From contig NZ_AWTT01000011.1 in assembly GCF_000876205.1 (NCBI RefSeq), positions 1-43,135 on the forward strand: a stretch of 43,135 nt of DNA, in the 5' to 3' direction. The DNA comes from Paucilactobacillus wasatchensis. GTDB taxonomy: Bacteria > Bacillota > Bacilli > Lactobacillales > Lactobacillaceae. The position numbers were made by a program, and so were the translations under genes. Below are positions 25,053-32,627 of this stretch, piece after piece. Numbering within the stretch: the stretch's first letter is position 1; the number at the start of each line of letters is the position of its first letter. The notes under the pieces were generated by a model. It ran no database searches and had not been told where the DNA came from. It saw only the letters and a list, made by a program, of their open reading frames with translations.

Positions 25053-25097
25053 AAAAATCCATCCACATAACGATTAATCGTTACAAGGACGGATTTG
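25053..25097 (-). terminator. T-box attenuator terminator before trpE
   Basis: AAATCCGTCC...GGATGGATTT with the same inner palindrome TAACGATTAATCGTTA as leader 2, followed by TTTTTTTG on the - strand. Confidence 0.88.
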
Positions 25098-25606
25098 TTG
25101 TTTTTTCCGCGGTACCACCTTTTTTTGAAGAGTGTGGAGAGGAACGGTTTGATCCTGAGCATTAGTGGCAAAAGTTGAATAATGCGGGTTTCGCATTGTT
25201 TAACTTTTGTGACTAAGCGGAAGAATCAGTTCCTCGCAACACGTTTTTACACGTGTCATCACACTCGTTCACTCTCAGCAGGATGCTAACACATCCTTGG
25301 CAATTGACGTCTGCCTAACGTAACGAGGTACTTGGAGTGGCGGTTCATGTTCTAGTTAGAACGTGTTCCGAAGAGCAGATCACTGTGCTTAGCCCAATTT
25401 AGTCAATGAGCCCAAATTCAGGGCTCATTGACTAAATCACGCTAATGCTCATGATCTAACCGCTCTTCTCCCCACTCCGTTCATCGTTCCCTCCGTGGTC
25501 CATTTAATAGTCTGCGTCTGGTTGAACTCTCAGCACTGTCAACTCTCTGTACATGCACGGCTATTTTGATCTCCACTTCATCGGTTTGTGGACGAATATT
25601 AAGTTA
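25098..25606 (-). ncRNA. Trp T-box leader 1 (trpEG)
   Basis: T-box riboswitch with UGG specifier at 25502-25500 and T-box GGUGGUACCGCGG at 25107-25120. It carries the same 348-nt structured insert (25130-25477). The only difference from leader 2 between 25101 and about 25597 is C at 25472 in place of A at 22752, which breaks one pair of the long-range stem. Leader 1 lies exactly 2720 bp from leader 2. Confidence 0.9.
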
Positions 25607-25611
25607 GCAAT

Positions 25612-25640
25612 AGATTAGAACGGTTTGAAATAAAAGTCAA
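25612..25640 (-). promoter_or_regulatory. trpEG promoter
   Basis: TTGACT, 17 bp, TAATCT on the - strand. Predicted transcription start near 25605, at the beginning of the T-box leader. Confidence 0.75.
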
Positions 25641-25687
25641 GCTTTTTCTTAAATCCATATTGGTAGCCCATTGGTTCTAAAAAAATG

Positions 25688-25693
25688 TATAAT
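25688..25693 (+). promoter_or_regulatory. -10 element of the PEBP gene
   Basis: Perfect TATAAT, 36 bp before the ATG at 25730. No good -35 box at 16-18 bp. Confidence 0.4.
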
Positions 25694-25729
25694 GTAGTCA
25701 TTAGCTAGGAGTAAGGGAGACGATCGTAG

Positions 25730-26239
25730 ATGCAAATAAAAATTGCAACGAATGAAAATTTTTTACCAGACCAATATGGTCAATATGCGGATCCTAAATT
25801 AAAATATCAAGGTCAGCCAGTTGTTTCGTTCCCATTTCAAATCAACGCTGCACCTGAAGAAACTAAAACTTTTGCACTAACCTTTTTGGATTATGATGCT
25901 GTACCCGTTGGTGGCTTTGTTTGGATTCATTGGCTTGCCGCTAACATCCCAGCAACCATTACTAACATCCCTGAAAACGCGAGTCGTGATAATCCATTCA
26001 GTATGTTGCAAGGAAATAATAGTAATGCAGGAGCTTTAGTTGGTAATACTGATCCCATCATCACCAGACACTACACGGGACCAGAGCCACCTGACAAAGA
26101 CCATACTTACACGTTAACTGTCTATGCACTGGATTCTAATTTACCGTTAGAAAACGGCTATTGGCTCAACGAATTTTATCGAGCCATTGAGGGTCATGTA
26201 TTAGCGACAGCTCAAGTTGAAGTACTGAGTCGTAAATAA
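25730..26239 (+). CDS. YbhB/YbcL family (PEBP, Raf-kinase-inhibitor-like) protein
   Basis: 169-residue cytoplasmic protein of the phosphatidylethanolamine-binding fold. Family blocks are DYDAVPVGGFVWIHWLAANIP (the ligand-pocket Asp and His), HYTGPEPPDKDHTYTLTVYALD, and a C-terminal EGHVLATA. The biochemical role of bacterial members is not established. Start: GGGAG with a 10-nt spacer. A small ORF follows after 24 bp and is probably cotranscribed. Confidence 0.88.
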   Translation: MQIKIATNENFLPDQYGQYADPKLKYQGQPVVSFPFQINAAPEETKTFALTFLDYDAVPVGGFVWIHWLAANIPATITNIPENASRDNPFSMLQGNNSNAGALVGNTDPIITRHYTGPEPPDKDHTYTLTVYALDSNLPLENGYWLNEFYRAIEGHVLATAQVEVLSRK

Positions 26240-26263
26240 AAATTATGAAGGAGTTGGATATTC

Positions 26264-26491
26264 ATGGATAATAGAATTTTCTTTAATCCTGGTGATTCAA
26301 TCGCCAACATCAATGACTACAATGAGGCCGTTCGTAAGGGTCAGATTTTTAAAAAGAAGAAAAAAGAAGACGAGCTGGTAATCGCAAGAGGAAAAGGCGA
26401 CGAAGAATACGCCATTTTCTACGCAAAGGATGCCCTCCCATCAGACCACAGCAGCCATCCACAGGGTTACGAGGTCACAAAGCGCATTTAA
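26264..26491 (+). CDS. Small basic hypothetical protein
   Basis: 75 residues, not recognised. Lys-rich run (FKKKKKEDE, residues 29-37), no signal peptide or membrane segment. The central part (VIARGKGDEEYAIFYAKDALPS) could form a small beta-rich domain. It has a fair ribosome binding site (AAGGAG, 10-nt spacer) and follows the PEBP gene by 24 bp. A large hairpin follows. Confidence 0.65.
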   Translation: MDNRIFFNPGDSIANINDYNEAVRKGQIFKKKKKEDELVIARGKGDEEYAIFYAKDALPSDHSSHPQGYEVTKRI

Positions 26492-26525
26492 TATATAGTG
26501 TGAACAGCCGCGCTAAGTTGTCGTA

Positions 26526-26592
26526 GGCTAAGCTAATAAAGGTAATTGAGTAATCGGTCTTTGATTGCTCGATTACCTTTATTAGTTTAGCC
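26526..26592. repeat. 30-bp stem hairpin
   Basis: Arms 26526-26555 and 26563-26592 (starting GGCTAAGCTAATAAAGG and ending CCTTTATTAGTTTAGCC) match at 27 of 30 positions around a 7-nt loop. Further short pairings lie outside (CAGC/GCTG, GTTGTC/GACAAT). There is no T-tract, so it is not a standard terminator. Confidence 0.7.
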
Positions 26593-26677
26593 CTAGACAA
26601 TTGCAGCTGTGAACACATGTCAGCTATTCAAATAAGCTTGAACTTGTTCATTGCTAACTATGCTTACACAAAAACGC

Positions 26678-26731
26678 AAAGAAGACTACCGCCGCAACTT
26701 CAGATTAAAATCGCGGTGGTGGTCTTCTTTA
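26678..26731. terminator. Bidirectional terminator between convergent units
   Basis: AAAGAAGACTACCGCCGC / GCGGTGGTGGTCTTCTTT, 18-bp stem with G-U pairs. It probably ends the ABC transporter operon (-) and the PEBP unit (+). Confidence 0.7.
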
Positions 26732-26768
26732 CATTATTCCCAGGCACCAACTCGTGCCAGTTTGTGCT

Positions 26769-27503
26769 CTAAAATTGCATGCCATTCAAGAATGCATGAA
26801 TTCTATCTGTTGGATGGTCAAAAAATTCTGATGGCGTACCATCAAATTCAACCTTGCCATCTTCCACAAATATTATTTTAGTAGCCACTCGGCGGGCAAA
26901 TTCCATGTTGTGAGTCACCACAATCATCGATTGCTTACTTTGTGCCAGCGTTAATAATACATGCAAAACCTGTGCTTCCAACTCAGGGTCCAGCGCACTT
27001 GTTGGTTCATCAAACAAGATATATTCTGGATCCATTGCTAACGCCCGACAAATCGAGATTCGCTGTTGTTGTCCACCAGACAGCTGGCTCGGATAACGAT
27101 GCTGAGTGCCATCTAATCCAACCTGCTGCAATAGTTTGGTTGCATTAGCTTCAGCCTCTTGTTTAGATTGTTTCAAAACATGAATCGGGCCCTCAGTAAT
27201 ATTTTGTAAGATCGTTAAATGTGGAAATAAATTCCAACTCTGAAAAACCATTCCAGTCTTCCGGCGAACTCGTAAAATTTGGCTAGTTGACAATTCTTGT
27301 GAAAAATCAACTTTCTCATCATTAATCTGATAGATGCCACTTTGTGGGCGTTCCAGCAAATTCAACGAGCGTAATAGTGTTGATTTTCCCGCGCCTGAGG
27401 GACCAAGAATAACGGTCGTTTCATGCTCTGGAAATTCAACATTAATATCATTCAAGGCATGATGATCGGCAAATTGTTTATCCACATGTTCTAGCTTAAT
27501 CAT
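26769..27503 (-). CDS. Polar amino-acid ABC transporter, ATP-binding protein (GlnQ type)
   Basis: 244-residue ATPase. Walker A GPSGAGKST (34-42), signature LSGGQQQR, Walker B YILFDEPTSALDP, then the switch His in VVTHNMEF. This is the complete pattern of the polar amino-acid uptake (PAAT) family. It lies one base after the permease gene and works with the permease and lipoprotein upstream. T-box control of the operon shows that the cargo is an amino acid or a precursor sensed through tRNA charging. Confidence 0.93.
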   Translation of the reverse strand: MIKLEHVDKQFADHHALNDINVEFPEHETTVILGPSGAGKSTLLRSLNLLERPQSGIYQINDEKVDFSQELSTSQILRVRRKTGMVFQSWNLFPHLTILQNITEGPIHVLKQSKQEAEANATKLLQQVGLDGTQHRYPSQLSGGQQQRISICRALAMDPEYILFDEPTSALDPELEAQVLHVLLTLAQSKQSMIVVTHNMEFARRVATKIIFVEDGKVEFDGTPSEFFDHPTDRIHAFLNGMQF

Positions 27504-27504
27504 A

Positions 27505-28200
27505 TTATTCCCCCGTCACTTGCACATAGCGCGACATGTACCGTTCAAGATAATGTTGTGCCACACTTAACACTGTACAGAAAACGGCATAGACAACTGC
27601 CACAATCGAATACATTAACAACGGTTCATAATTTTTAGCCGCAATCTGTTGGCTGACCATGAACATTTCCAAAATCGTGATTGAACTAGCCAACGATGTA
27701 TCTTTAACCAAGCCAATAAACGAGTTCGAAAGTGGTGGCAGCGCAACCCGCAGCGCTTGTGGAAAGACAATCCGAAACAGCACTTGCCGATATGTCATTC
27801 CAATTGAATAGGCAGCTTCCCACTGACTATCTGGAATCGACGAAATAGCACCACGAACAGTCTCCGAACAGTAAGCACCCGTATTCAATGAAAACGTGAT
27901 AATGCCTGCGGAAAAAGCATCAAATTGAATTCCAATATTGGGTAGTCCAAAGAAAACAATAAACAATTGAACTAGCAAAGGCGTGGACCGGAAGAGCCAC
28001 ACATAGAAACTTAAAAATAGCTTTAAAAGCCCCCATAAGCCGGCAACAACCGGATTGCCTTTAGGTGTAGAAGTTCGAACTAGCGCCGTTACTACCGCGA
28101 TCACGAATCCAATCGCAAACGAAATCAGTGTCAGCGGAATTGTAAATTTAATTCCGGCCCAAAATATTTCTGGAGTTGAGTTAACAATGGTGTTCCACAT
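27505..28200 (-). CDS. Polar amino-acid ABC transporter, permease
   Basis: 231 residues, hydrophobic with about five membrane segments. Typical HisM/GlnP-type EAA loop AYSIGMTYRQVLFRIVFPQALRVALPPLSNSFI, preceded by ETVRGAISSIPDSQWEAA. Only one permease gene is present, so it probably forms a homodimer. A 173-bp gap with a large hairpin separates it from the upstream binding-protein gene, unlike the tight spacing to the ATPase gene. Confidence 0.93.
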   Translation of the reverse strand: MWNTIVNSTPEIFWAGIKFTIPLTLISFAIGFVIAVVTALVRTSTPKGNPVVAGLWGLLKLFLSFYVWLFRSTPLLVQLFIVFFGLPNIGIQFDAFSAGIITFSLNTGAYCSETVRGAISSIPDSQWEAAYSIGMTYRQVLFRIVFPQALRVALPPLSNSFIGLVKDTSLASSITILEMFMVSQQIAAKNYEPLLMYSIVAVVYAVFCTVLSVAQHYLERYMSRYVQVTGE

Positions 28201-28220
28201 AATATTCCCTTCTAAGTAGA

Positions 28221-28331
28221 GTGTTAAAGCAACCGCACAAGCTCCGTAAGCTAACTTAATTAACCGCTGTTCGCATCTTTAGCGAAGGGTGGTTAATTAA
28301 GTTAGCTCGAGGAATTTGGTTGCTTTAACAC
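28221..28331. repeat. 111-nt intercistronic hairpin in the ABC operon
   Basis: Outer arms GTGTTAAAGCAACC / GGTTGCTTTAACAC (14 bp perfect), inner arms AGCTAACTTAATTAACC / GGTTAATTAAGTTAGCT (17 bp perfect) and an apical TTCGC/GCGAA stem. No T-tract follows on the - strand. It could protect the 3' end of the binding-protein mRNA and lower permease expression, or be a MITE-like insertion. Confidence 0.8.
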
Positions 28332-28373
28332 GTTTCAAAAATAAATTCATTATTACCAAACAACACCATTATA

Positions 28374-29174
28374 CTATTTTTCCGTAATATCAGAAGTGAA
28401 ATACTTGTTAGAAAGTTTTTTCAACGTTCCATCAGCACGTAATTCCTTAATTGCTTTATTAATCTTTTTCTTCAATCCAGGATTATCTTTGCTAATCAGA
28501 GGAGCAATTTTAGCGGCTTTAACTTTACTTGTTGGGACAACCTGATACTTCAGATCCGCCTTAGGATTGTCTTTTAAGTAAGCCAAGAATGCCTCACGTG
28601 AATTCAAAGTTCCTTCTGCGCGTCCCTGTTCAATCAAAGCGAGGGTGTCTGAAAATTGACTTGATGACAAAATATCAGCACCGTATTTTTTTGCTTGAAC
28701 AGCATTATCTGTCCCAGTACCGACCGCAATTTTCTTACCCTTAATGTCATCAATACTCTTGATATCCGTATTATTTTTCTTCGTAATTAAAACTGTCTTA
28801 GAATAAATGTACGGTGTTGCAAAATCATAATGCTTTTGCCGTGCTTTTGTGATCGTAACATCGTTTAAGACGACGTCAAACTTCCTATCGCCGACACCAG
28901 CGATCAACGAATCCCACTTTGTTGGAACAAATTTAGCCTTCAAGCCAGCTTTTTTGGCAATTGCTTTACCTAATTCAACTTCAAAACCAGTTAATTTGCC
29001 GTTTTCACGATATGAATATGGCGCAAATGTGCCTTCCAAACCAATTGTCAACGTTCCCGACGTCTTCAATTGAGGCTTATTACTATTTGAACTTTGTTTG
29101 CCACAAGCCGTTAACGTCACCGCTACCAACAATCCCAACCCGAAAATACCAATTCTTTTAACCCATTTCTTCAT
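28374..29174 (-). CDS. Polar amino-acid ABC transporter, substrate-binding lipoprotein
   Basis: 266 residues. Lipoprotein signal MKKWVKRIGIFGLGLLVAV...LTAC, with the lipid-anchored Cys, then a type II binding fold (SBP_bac_3): GTLTIGLEGTFAPYSYRENGKLTGFEVELGKAI and DVVLNDVTITKARQKHYDFATPY. The Arg that normally holds the amino-acid carboxylate is not obvious, as the usual TxxR site reads TKAR. The longer frame from 29204 would translate the ribosome binding site AAGGAGG. The ATG at 29174 has a 9-nt spacer. The cargo is not determined; cystine, basic or polar amino acids are options. Confidence 0.92.
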   Translation of the reverse strand: MKKWVKRIGIFGLGLLVAVTLTACGKQSSNSNKPQLKTSGTLTIGLEGTFAPYSYRENGKLTGFEVELGKAIAKKAGLKAKFVPTKWDSLIAGVGDRKFDVVLNDVTITKARQKHYDFATPYIYSKTVLITKKNNTDIKSIDDIKGKKIAVGTGTDNAVQAKKYGADILSSSQFSDTLALIEQGRAEGTLNSREAFLAYLKDNPKADLKYQVVPTSKVKAAKIAPLISKDNPGLKKKINKAIKELRADGTLKKLSNKYFTSDITEK

Positions 29175-29280
29175 TCCATTCATCCTCCTTGAATTTACAA
29201 CCAAACCAACTAATTACCGTGATTTAACACAATGCATCACGTATTTGAACCCGTGTTATCTTTTTTCCCAATATAATTAC

Positions 29281-29557
29281 CCCCAAAAAAAGTCCTCATT
29301 CCAAATAGATTGGAATAAGGACGACTTGTCGTGGTACCACCTTAATTTAAAGCATACGAGCATGCTTTCTCATGTAAGAACATTACGCCATAATGAGCGC
29401 ACCATGGTGGTCTTACAACTTGCTCGACCACCCGAATACCAAGACCATCTTCCATTTTTTAATTGCTCTTCTTTTCAGCTACCGAAGATTTCTAATTGGC
29501 AATTATTAAAAATGTACTCATCTTTTCATCTTTTTTTAATATTTATGATTGAACAAA
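29281..29557 (-). ncRNA. T-box leader of the amino-acid ABC operon
   Basis: On the - strand stem I has upper helix UAAUUGC/GCAAUUA and an apical UCUUC-GGUAGCUGAAAA-GAAGA. The T-box GGUGGUACCACG is at about 29332-29343. A terminator hairpin follows (GTCCTTATTCCAA / TTGGAATGAGGAC with TTTTTTT) at 29286-29321. The specifier side reads AAAAAAUGGAAG. AUG (Met) is one reading, AAA or AAU others, and I cannot resolve it by eye. Confidence 0.85.
29286..29321 (-). terminator. T-box attenuator terminator of the ABC operon
   Basis: GTCC-TTATTCCAA / TTGGAAT-GAGGAC stem followed by seven T residues on the - strand, just after the T-box sequence. Confidence 0.9.
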
Positions 29558-29586
29558 ATCATAGAACGAATTATGACTCTTGTCAA
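29558..29586 (-). promoter_or_regulatory. Promoter of the ABC transporter operon
   Basis: TTGACA, 17 bp, TATGAT on the - strand, near consensus, immediately upstream of the T-box leader. Confidence 0.85.
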
Positions 29587-29619
29587 CAACTAAAACCTAT
29601 TTTACTTAATTAAGTCCCA

Positions 29620-29946
29620 TTACCGTGAACCAACTGCCTTTTTAGCTGCATCTTCCAGCTGTAATAAAACTGCTTGTGAATTTGTTTTAAAATCCATCAC
29701 AAACGTTTCAGTCCGTGGTGCAATACGTGCAGTTTCATCGTGCGATAAATCATAAATTACCAACTGCTTTTGCACCCACTTTACTTCATCATAGTGGCCA
29801 TCCAAATCTTGGTCCACAAAGGCCTGTAATACATCCAAAACAGACTGTTGAATAATCTCATCCACGGTTACCTCTTGCCCATGTGACTTAAGCATTGCTT
29901 GCCGCATCATTACTTCTTCCATGTTTTCAGGTATGGCTAAACTCAT
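29620..29946 (-). CDS. Hypothetical protein
   Basis: 108 residues, not recognised. Acidic-helical composition, MSLAIPENMEEVMMRQAML at the start, no signal peptide or membrane segment, so cytoplasmic. The N-terminal part (MSLAIPENMEEVM, then VTVDEIIQQSVLDVLQAF) is reminiscent of short ribbon-helix-helix-like or antitoxin-type folds, but there is no toxin partner and I do not assert this. The frame can be extended to a GTG at 29967; AAAGGA about 11 nt before the ATG at 29946 favours the ATG. Divergent from degV. Confidence 0.7.
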   Translation of the reverse strand: MSLAIPENMEEVMMRQAMLKSHGQEVTVDEIIQQSVLDVLQAFVDQDLDGHYDEVKWVQKQLVIYDLSHDETARIAPRTETFVMDFKTNSQAVLLQLEDAAKKAVGSR

Positions 29947-29984
29947 CTTTACTGTGTTTCCTTTCACTAATTTTCGTTGTTTCC

Positions 29985-29993
29985 ATTATACCA
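29985..29993 (-). promoter_or_regulatory. Extended -10 promoter of the hypothetical gene
   Basis: TGG-TATAAT on the - strand, about 40 bp before the ATG at 29946. Confidence 0.6.
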
Positions 29994-30025
29994 GTCTTAC
30001 CCAGAAGTCAGATAATCGTTTGCTG

Positions 30026-30053
30026 TTGTATTTAACCCCGGGTTAGTTATAAT
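30026..30053 (+). promoter_or_regulatory. Promoter of degV
   Basis: TTGTAT, 16 bp, TATAAT, 35 bp before the ATG. Confidence 0.6.
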
Positions 30054-30088
30054 GGAAGCACTAAACAAACATTAGAGAGGTCAATTTT

Positions 30089-30973
30089 ATGAAAACAACG
30101 GTTGTGACAGATAGCGCAGCTTATCTATCACCAGAGCAAATAGAACAATTCAATTTAACGGTAATGCCAATTACTGTCATTTTTGACCAACAAGCCTTTT
30201 TAGAAAATATTGATATTGATTCGCCTACTTTCTTCGAACGAATGCGCACCGAATCGAATTTACCAACAACAGCTCAAATCACAATGGCCCAAATGGAAGC
30301 GGCGTACGATCAACTTGCAGCCGCTGGTTACGATGAAGTAATTTCAATTCACTTATCCTCCGGCATTACTAGTTTCTTTGATAATTTATCCGTATTTGCT
30401 CGAGACTACGATAAATTAAAAGTTTATCCATTTGATTCCAAAATTGCGAGTGCCGGTGAAGCTAATATGGCATTGCTGGCAGGTAAGATGGTACAAGATG
30501 GCGCTCACGCTGATTCAATCATGCCAGCACTAGAAAAATTGCGCAATACCACTTCCGTCTACTTTATGGTCGATGACCTAGGTCACCTCTTGCGCACCGG
30601 AAGAATTTCAAATAGTTCTGCCTTTGTTGGCAATTTATTGCGCATTAAACCATTATTGACCTTTAACGAGCGCGGCCAAATCGTGGCGCTAGGCAAAGAG
30701 CGTACCATGAAAAAAGCCTTTCAACGGGCATTAAATGACTTCACCGCAGACTTAGCTAAGCTCAATTATCCGGTCCGGGTCACGATTATCGATGCCAATG
30801 CCCCAGAAACAAATCAAAAATGGGTGAAAACATTTAAAGATGACTTTCCTGATATTCCGGTTAGCTCCAGTCATCTCGGCCCCGTGATCAGTGTTCACAC
30901 AGGTGAAAAAACGATGGGCTTTGTGTGGGCTTACGATTGGCAAAAACTGGCAGCGGAAAGCATGCCTTCATAA
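30089..30973 (+). CDS. DegV family fatty-acid-binding protein
   Basis: 294-residue cytoplasmic protein of the DegV/FakB family, which binds a fatty acid and presents it to the kinase FakA for phosphorylation. Conserved start TTVVTDSAAYLSPEQ (TDS motif), FFERMRTESNLPTTAQ, the SSGITSFFDN serine loop, the DDLGHLLRTGRIS block, and the C-terminal SHLGPVISVHTGEKTMGF. Full length. Start: AGAGAGG with an 8-nt spacer. Single gene between its own promoter and terminator. The fatty acid preference cannot be read. Confidence 0.9.
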   Translation: MKTTVVTDSAAYLSPEQIEQFNLTVMPITVIFDQQAFLENIDIDSPTFFERMRTESNLPTTAQITMAQMEAAYDQLAAAGYDEVISIHLSSGITSFFDNLSVFARDYDKLKVYPFDSKIASAGEANMALLAGKMVQDGAHADSIMPALEKLRNTTSVYFMVDDLGHLLRTGRISNSSAFVGNLLRIKPLLTFNERGQIVALGKERTMKKAFQRALNDFTADLAKLNYPVRVTIIDANAPETNQKWVKTFKDDFPDIPVSSSHLGPVISVHTGEKTMGFVWAYDWQKLAAESMPS

Positions 30974-30992
30974 AAATAGCTATTATTCAATT

Positions 30993-31028
30993 AAAAGTTT
31001 GTGGCAGCAATCCCACAAACTTTTATTT
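30993..31028. terminator. Bidirectional terminator
   Basis: AAAAGTTTGTGG / CCACAAACTTTT, 12-bp stem with A and T tracts on both sides. Ends degV (+) and the reductase gene (-). Confidence 0.88.
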
Positions 31029-31029
31029 T

Positions 31030-32064
31030 TTATTTAATCAATCCAGCAGTGAGCATTGAATCCACCGCCGTTAAAATTGCATCTTCATTACGGCTAATGG
31101 GTTGCCATCCCAGTATCTCTTTTGCTCTATGGTTACTAACATGGTGATTTATATCCAGTAACAGCCGTCCTTCTTGCGCTTGCTTATTGAATGGTGCACC
31201 AAGTCGAATCAGCCATGATGGTACAGTTTTAGTTGGTAATTTGGGTGCCAATTGCGGTCGGTTTTCTTTGATCACTGAAACCAGTTGCGGCATTGAAATT
31301 GGATTATCTTCGACTGCCAAAAACCTTTTGCCAGCTGCTTGTGATGTCTCCATTGCCCGAATTTCAATATCAACAACATCCCTGACATCGACGATATTGA
31401 CATCAATTTTGGGAATTGCCTTCAAGCCACCATCAAAGAAATTTTTAATGATGCCAAAACTGCCAGAAACATGGTTATCCAAGCTCGGTCCTAACATAGC
31501 GCCGGCATTAACAGTTACAAATTCGAGCTGACTATTTGTTTGTTTAAAGTAATCCCATGCACTTTTTTCGGCGATTAATTTCGATTTTTCATATATTGAT
31601 AATCCCGGTTCGTTCGAATTAGTCCAGTCTGATTCTGTAGTAATGTGCTTGGGATCCTTGTTGCTAAAACCGACTGCGCCAAGATTGGCAGTCATCACCA
31701 TGCGCTTAACTTCACTTGCTTGGGCAGCCTTCAAAATTCGCAATGTTCCATCCACTGCAGTTTGAGCCACTTTCTCAGACGCCATTGCACCATTAACAAA
31801 CACAGGGGCAGCGACACTCATCACGTAAGTTACACCATGCATTGCCGCATGCCACCCATCATCTTTAGTTAAATCCGCTTGGACAAATTCCAACTGATTA
31901 ATATTGGTAACATTATTTGCTTTAAAAGCTGCCAATACTGTCTCTTTTTTAGCAAGTGATCGCAACGTCGCACGAACATGATAGCCATTTGTGAGCAATT
32001 GTTTAATGAGTCTCATCGCTAAAAAGCCGTTGGCACCAGTTACTAGCACTGTTTCATTCATCAT
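31030..32064 (-). CDS. Extended SDR, NAD-dependent epimerase/dihydroflavonol-reductase-like
   Basis: 344 residues. N-terminal Rossmann motif VLVTGANGFLAMRL, Asp in VQADLTKDDGW, and catalytic YxxxK in SIYEKSKLIAE. It belongs to the extended short-chain dehydrogenases related to dihydroflavonol and methylglyoxal/aldehyde reductases, probably NADPH-dependent (Arg-Ser after the second strand: ATLRSLAKK). Substrate unknown. Two adjacent ATG codons are possible (32064 and 32061). It is divergent from a MerR regulator and has a MerR-type promoter, so it is probably induced by an effector, such as a reactive carbonyl. Confidence 0.88.
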   Translation of the reverse strand: MMNETVLVTGANGFLAMRLIKQLLTNGYHVRATLRSLAKKETVLAAFKANNVTNINQLEFVQADLTKDDGWHAAMHGVTYVMSVAAPVFVNGAMASEKVAQTAVDGTLRILKAAQASEVKRMVMTANLGAVGFSNKDPKHITTESDWTNSNEPGLSIYEKSKLIAEKSAWDYFKQTNSQLEFVTVNAGAMLGPSLDNHVSGSFGIIKNFFDGGLKAIPKIDVNIVDVRDVVDIEIRAMETSQAAGKRFLAVEDNPISMPQLVSVIKENRPQLAPKLPTKTVPSWLIRLGAPFNKQAQEGRLLLDINHHVSNHRAKEILGWQPISRNEDAILTAVDSMLTAGLIK

Positions 32065-32118
32065 TTAATCTCCTTAAAATTGTGATTGATATCAGCTACT
32101 TATTAAGTTATGCTGATG

Positions 32119-32149
32119 ATGTTAAACCCTAGACATAACTCTATGGCAA
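32119..32149 (-). promoter_or_regulatory. MerR-type promoter/operator of the SDR gene
   Basis: On the - strand TTGCCA, a 19-bp spacer, TAACAT. The long spacer holds the dyad TAGA-GTTATG-TCTA. A 19-bp spacer with a dyad in it is the hallmark of promoters activated by DNA distortion by MerR-family proteins. It lies between the SDR gene and the divergent merR gene. Confidence 0.7.
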
Positions 32150-32167
32150 GTAAAAGGAGAACTTTTT

Positions 32168-32611
32168 ATGACTTATACAATTAAAGAGGTTGCTGCTAAG
32201 ACTAATCTTTCCATTTACACCTTACGTTTTTATGATAAGCAGGGTTTGTTACCCTTTGTGGCCAGAAACAAATCCGGTTATCGTGAGTTTACAGAAGGTG
32301 ATTTAAATTTACTCCAAACCATTTGCTGTTTAAAAAATACTGGCATGAAAATAAAAAATATTCGTCAGTACATTGAATACGTAATGGCTGGACCAACGAC
32401 TGTTGAACTGCGTCTCAAATTATTGACCGACCACAGGCTAGAAGTTGTCGCCCAACAGCAAAAAATTCAGCAAAATTTAGCAGAGGTTGATTATAAAATT
32501 AATATGTATGCCGCACCAAACGCAGAAACTAGTGTCGCCCGCGAATTGGCTTTTGCTACGGCTGAAAAGAAGGCCAATCATCTGCCTAATCCTTATCAAA
32601 TGACAAAATAA
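32168..32611 (+). CDS. MerR family transcription regulator
   Basis: 147 residues. N-terminal winged helix-turn-helix YTIKEVAAKTNLSIYTLRFYDKQGLLPFVARNKSGYREF (residues 3-41), then DLNLLQTICCLKNTGMKIKNIRQYIE and a coiled-coil dimer helix (about 75-115). The short C-terminal part lacks a metal-binding Cys pattern, so it belongs to the group that controls aldehyde or xenobiotic reductases. Start: AAAGGAGA with a 7-nt spacer. It is predicted to regulate the divergent SDR gene. Confidence 0.9.
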   Translation: MTYTIKEVAAKTNLSIYTLRFYDKQGLLPFVARNKSGYREFTEGDLNLLQTICCLKNTGMKIKNIRQYIEYVMAGPTTVELRLKLLTDHRLEVVAQQQKIQQNLAEVDYKINMYAAPNAETSVARELAFATAEKKANHLPNPYQMTK

Positions 32612-32627
32612 TTGCTACCCGAATTCA

